From an uncultured Thermoleophilia bacterium (GTDB lineage: Bacteria; Actinomycetota; Thermoleophilia; UBA2241), in the NCBI GenBank assembly GCA_903912585.1, contig CAIWHY010000389.1:1-6129 (forward strand): DNA of 6,129 nt, written 5' to 3'. Positions 6,106 to 6,129 of this stretch are shown in pieces. The notes beneath the pieces are model-generated. The model had not been told where the DNA came from. It saw only the letters and a list, made by a program, of their open reading frames with translations, and did not search any database. A program made the translations under genes and the position numbers. Within the stretch, counting starts at the first letter, position 1; the number at the start of each line of letters is the position of its first letter.

Positions 6106-6120
6106 GAACGGCGGCCGTTC
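6106..6120. repeat. Perfect 15-bp inverted repeat upstream of the peptidase gene
   Basis: GAACGGC and GCCGTTC flank a single central base, a perfect 7-bp dyad. It lies about 46 bases upstream of the peptidase start, where the -35 region would be if TACCAT at 6097-6092 is the -10 box, so it could be an operator. It could also be a short hairpin at the end of an upstream gene outside the window. Confidence 0.45.
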
Positions 6121-6129
6121 CTTAGGCCG

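Overview
The window is very GC-rich and all five genes read leftward (minus strand). Four form a compact selenocysteine (Sec) operon, selD, a small membrane-protein gene, selA and selB, in transcription order from about 4426 down to position 1, where selB runs off the edge. Upstream of selD (6060 to 4498), also on the minus strand, is a gene for a secreted, multidomain C39-like cysteine peptidase. The GC content, GTG starts, a TANNNT-type -10 box placed for a leaderless selD transcript, and the style of the C-terminal repeat domains suggest a high-GC actinobacterium-like organism. This taxonomic guess is an inference and is weak below phylum level.

Sec operon: SelD makes selenophosphate from selenide and ATP. 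SelA uses it to convert seryl-tRNA(Sec) to selenocysteinyl-tRNA(Sec). SelB is the dedicated elongation factor that brings this tRNA to UGA codons marked by a SECIS hairpin. The main point is that selD itself carries an in-frame TGA at codon 16, exactly where E. coli SelD has its catalytic Cys17. SelD is therefore very probably a selenoprotein made by the machinery it feeds. The true gene starts at ATG 4426 (361 residues), not at the first start codon downstream of the TGA, which would give a 301-residue N-truncated product. A small hairpin with a suitable loop and spacing follows the TGA and is a candidate bacterial SECIS.

Between selD and selA lies an unrecognised four-helix membrane protein of 192 residues, separated from selD by 3 bases and overlapping selA by 4 bases. 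Its position makes it the best candidate here for an undescribed accessory part of selenium metabolism. The selA-selB junction is also unusual. SelB has no Shine-Dalgarno of its own, a 13-codon mini-ORF with a good ribosome site ends just inside selB, and selB is in frame with selA across the selA TGA stop with no other stop between.

The 71-base gap between the peptidase gene and selD holds strong GC hairpins (possible terminator of the peptidase gene) and the putative selD -10 box. The right edge (6061-6129) holds the peptidase gene's ribosome site, a possible -10 box and a perfect 15-bp inverted repeat. No tRNA(Sec) gene, rRNA, CRISPR array or mobile element was seen.
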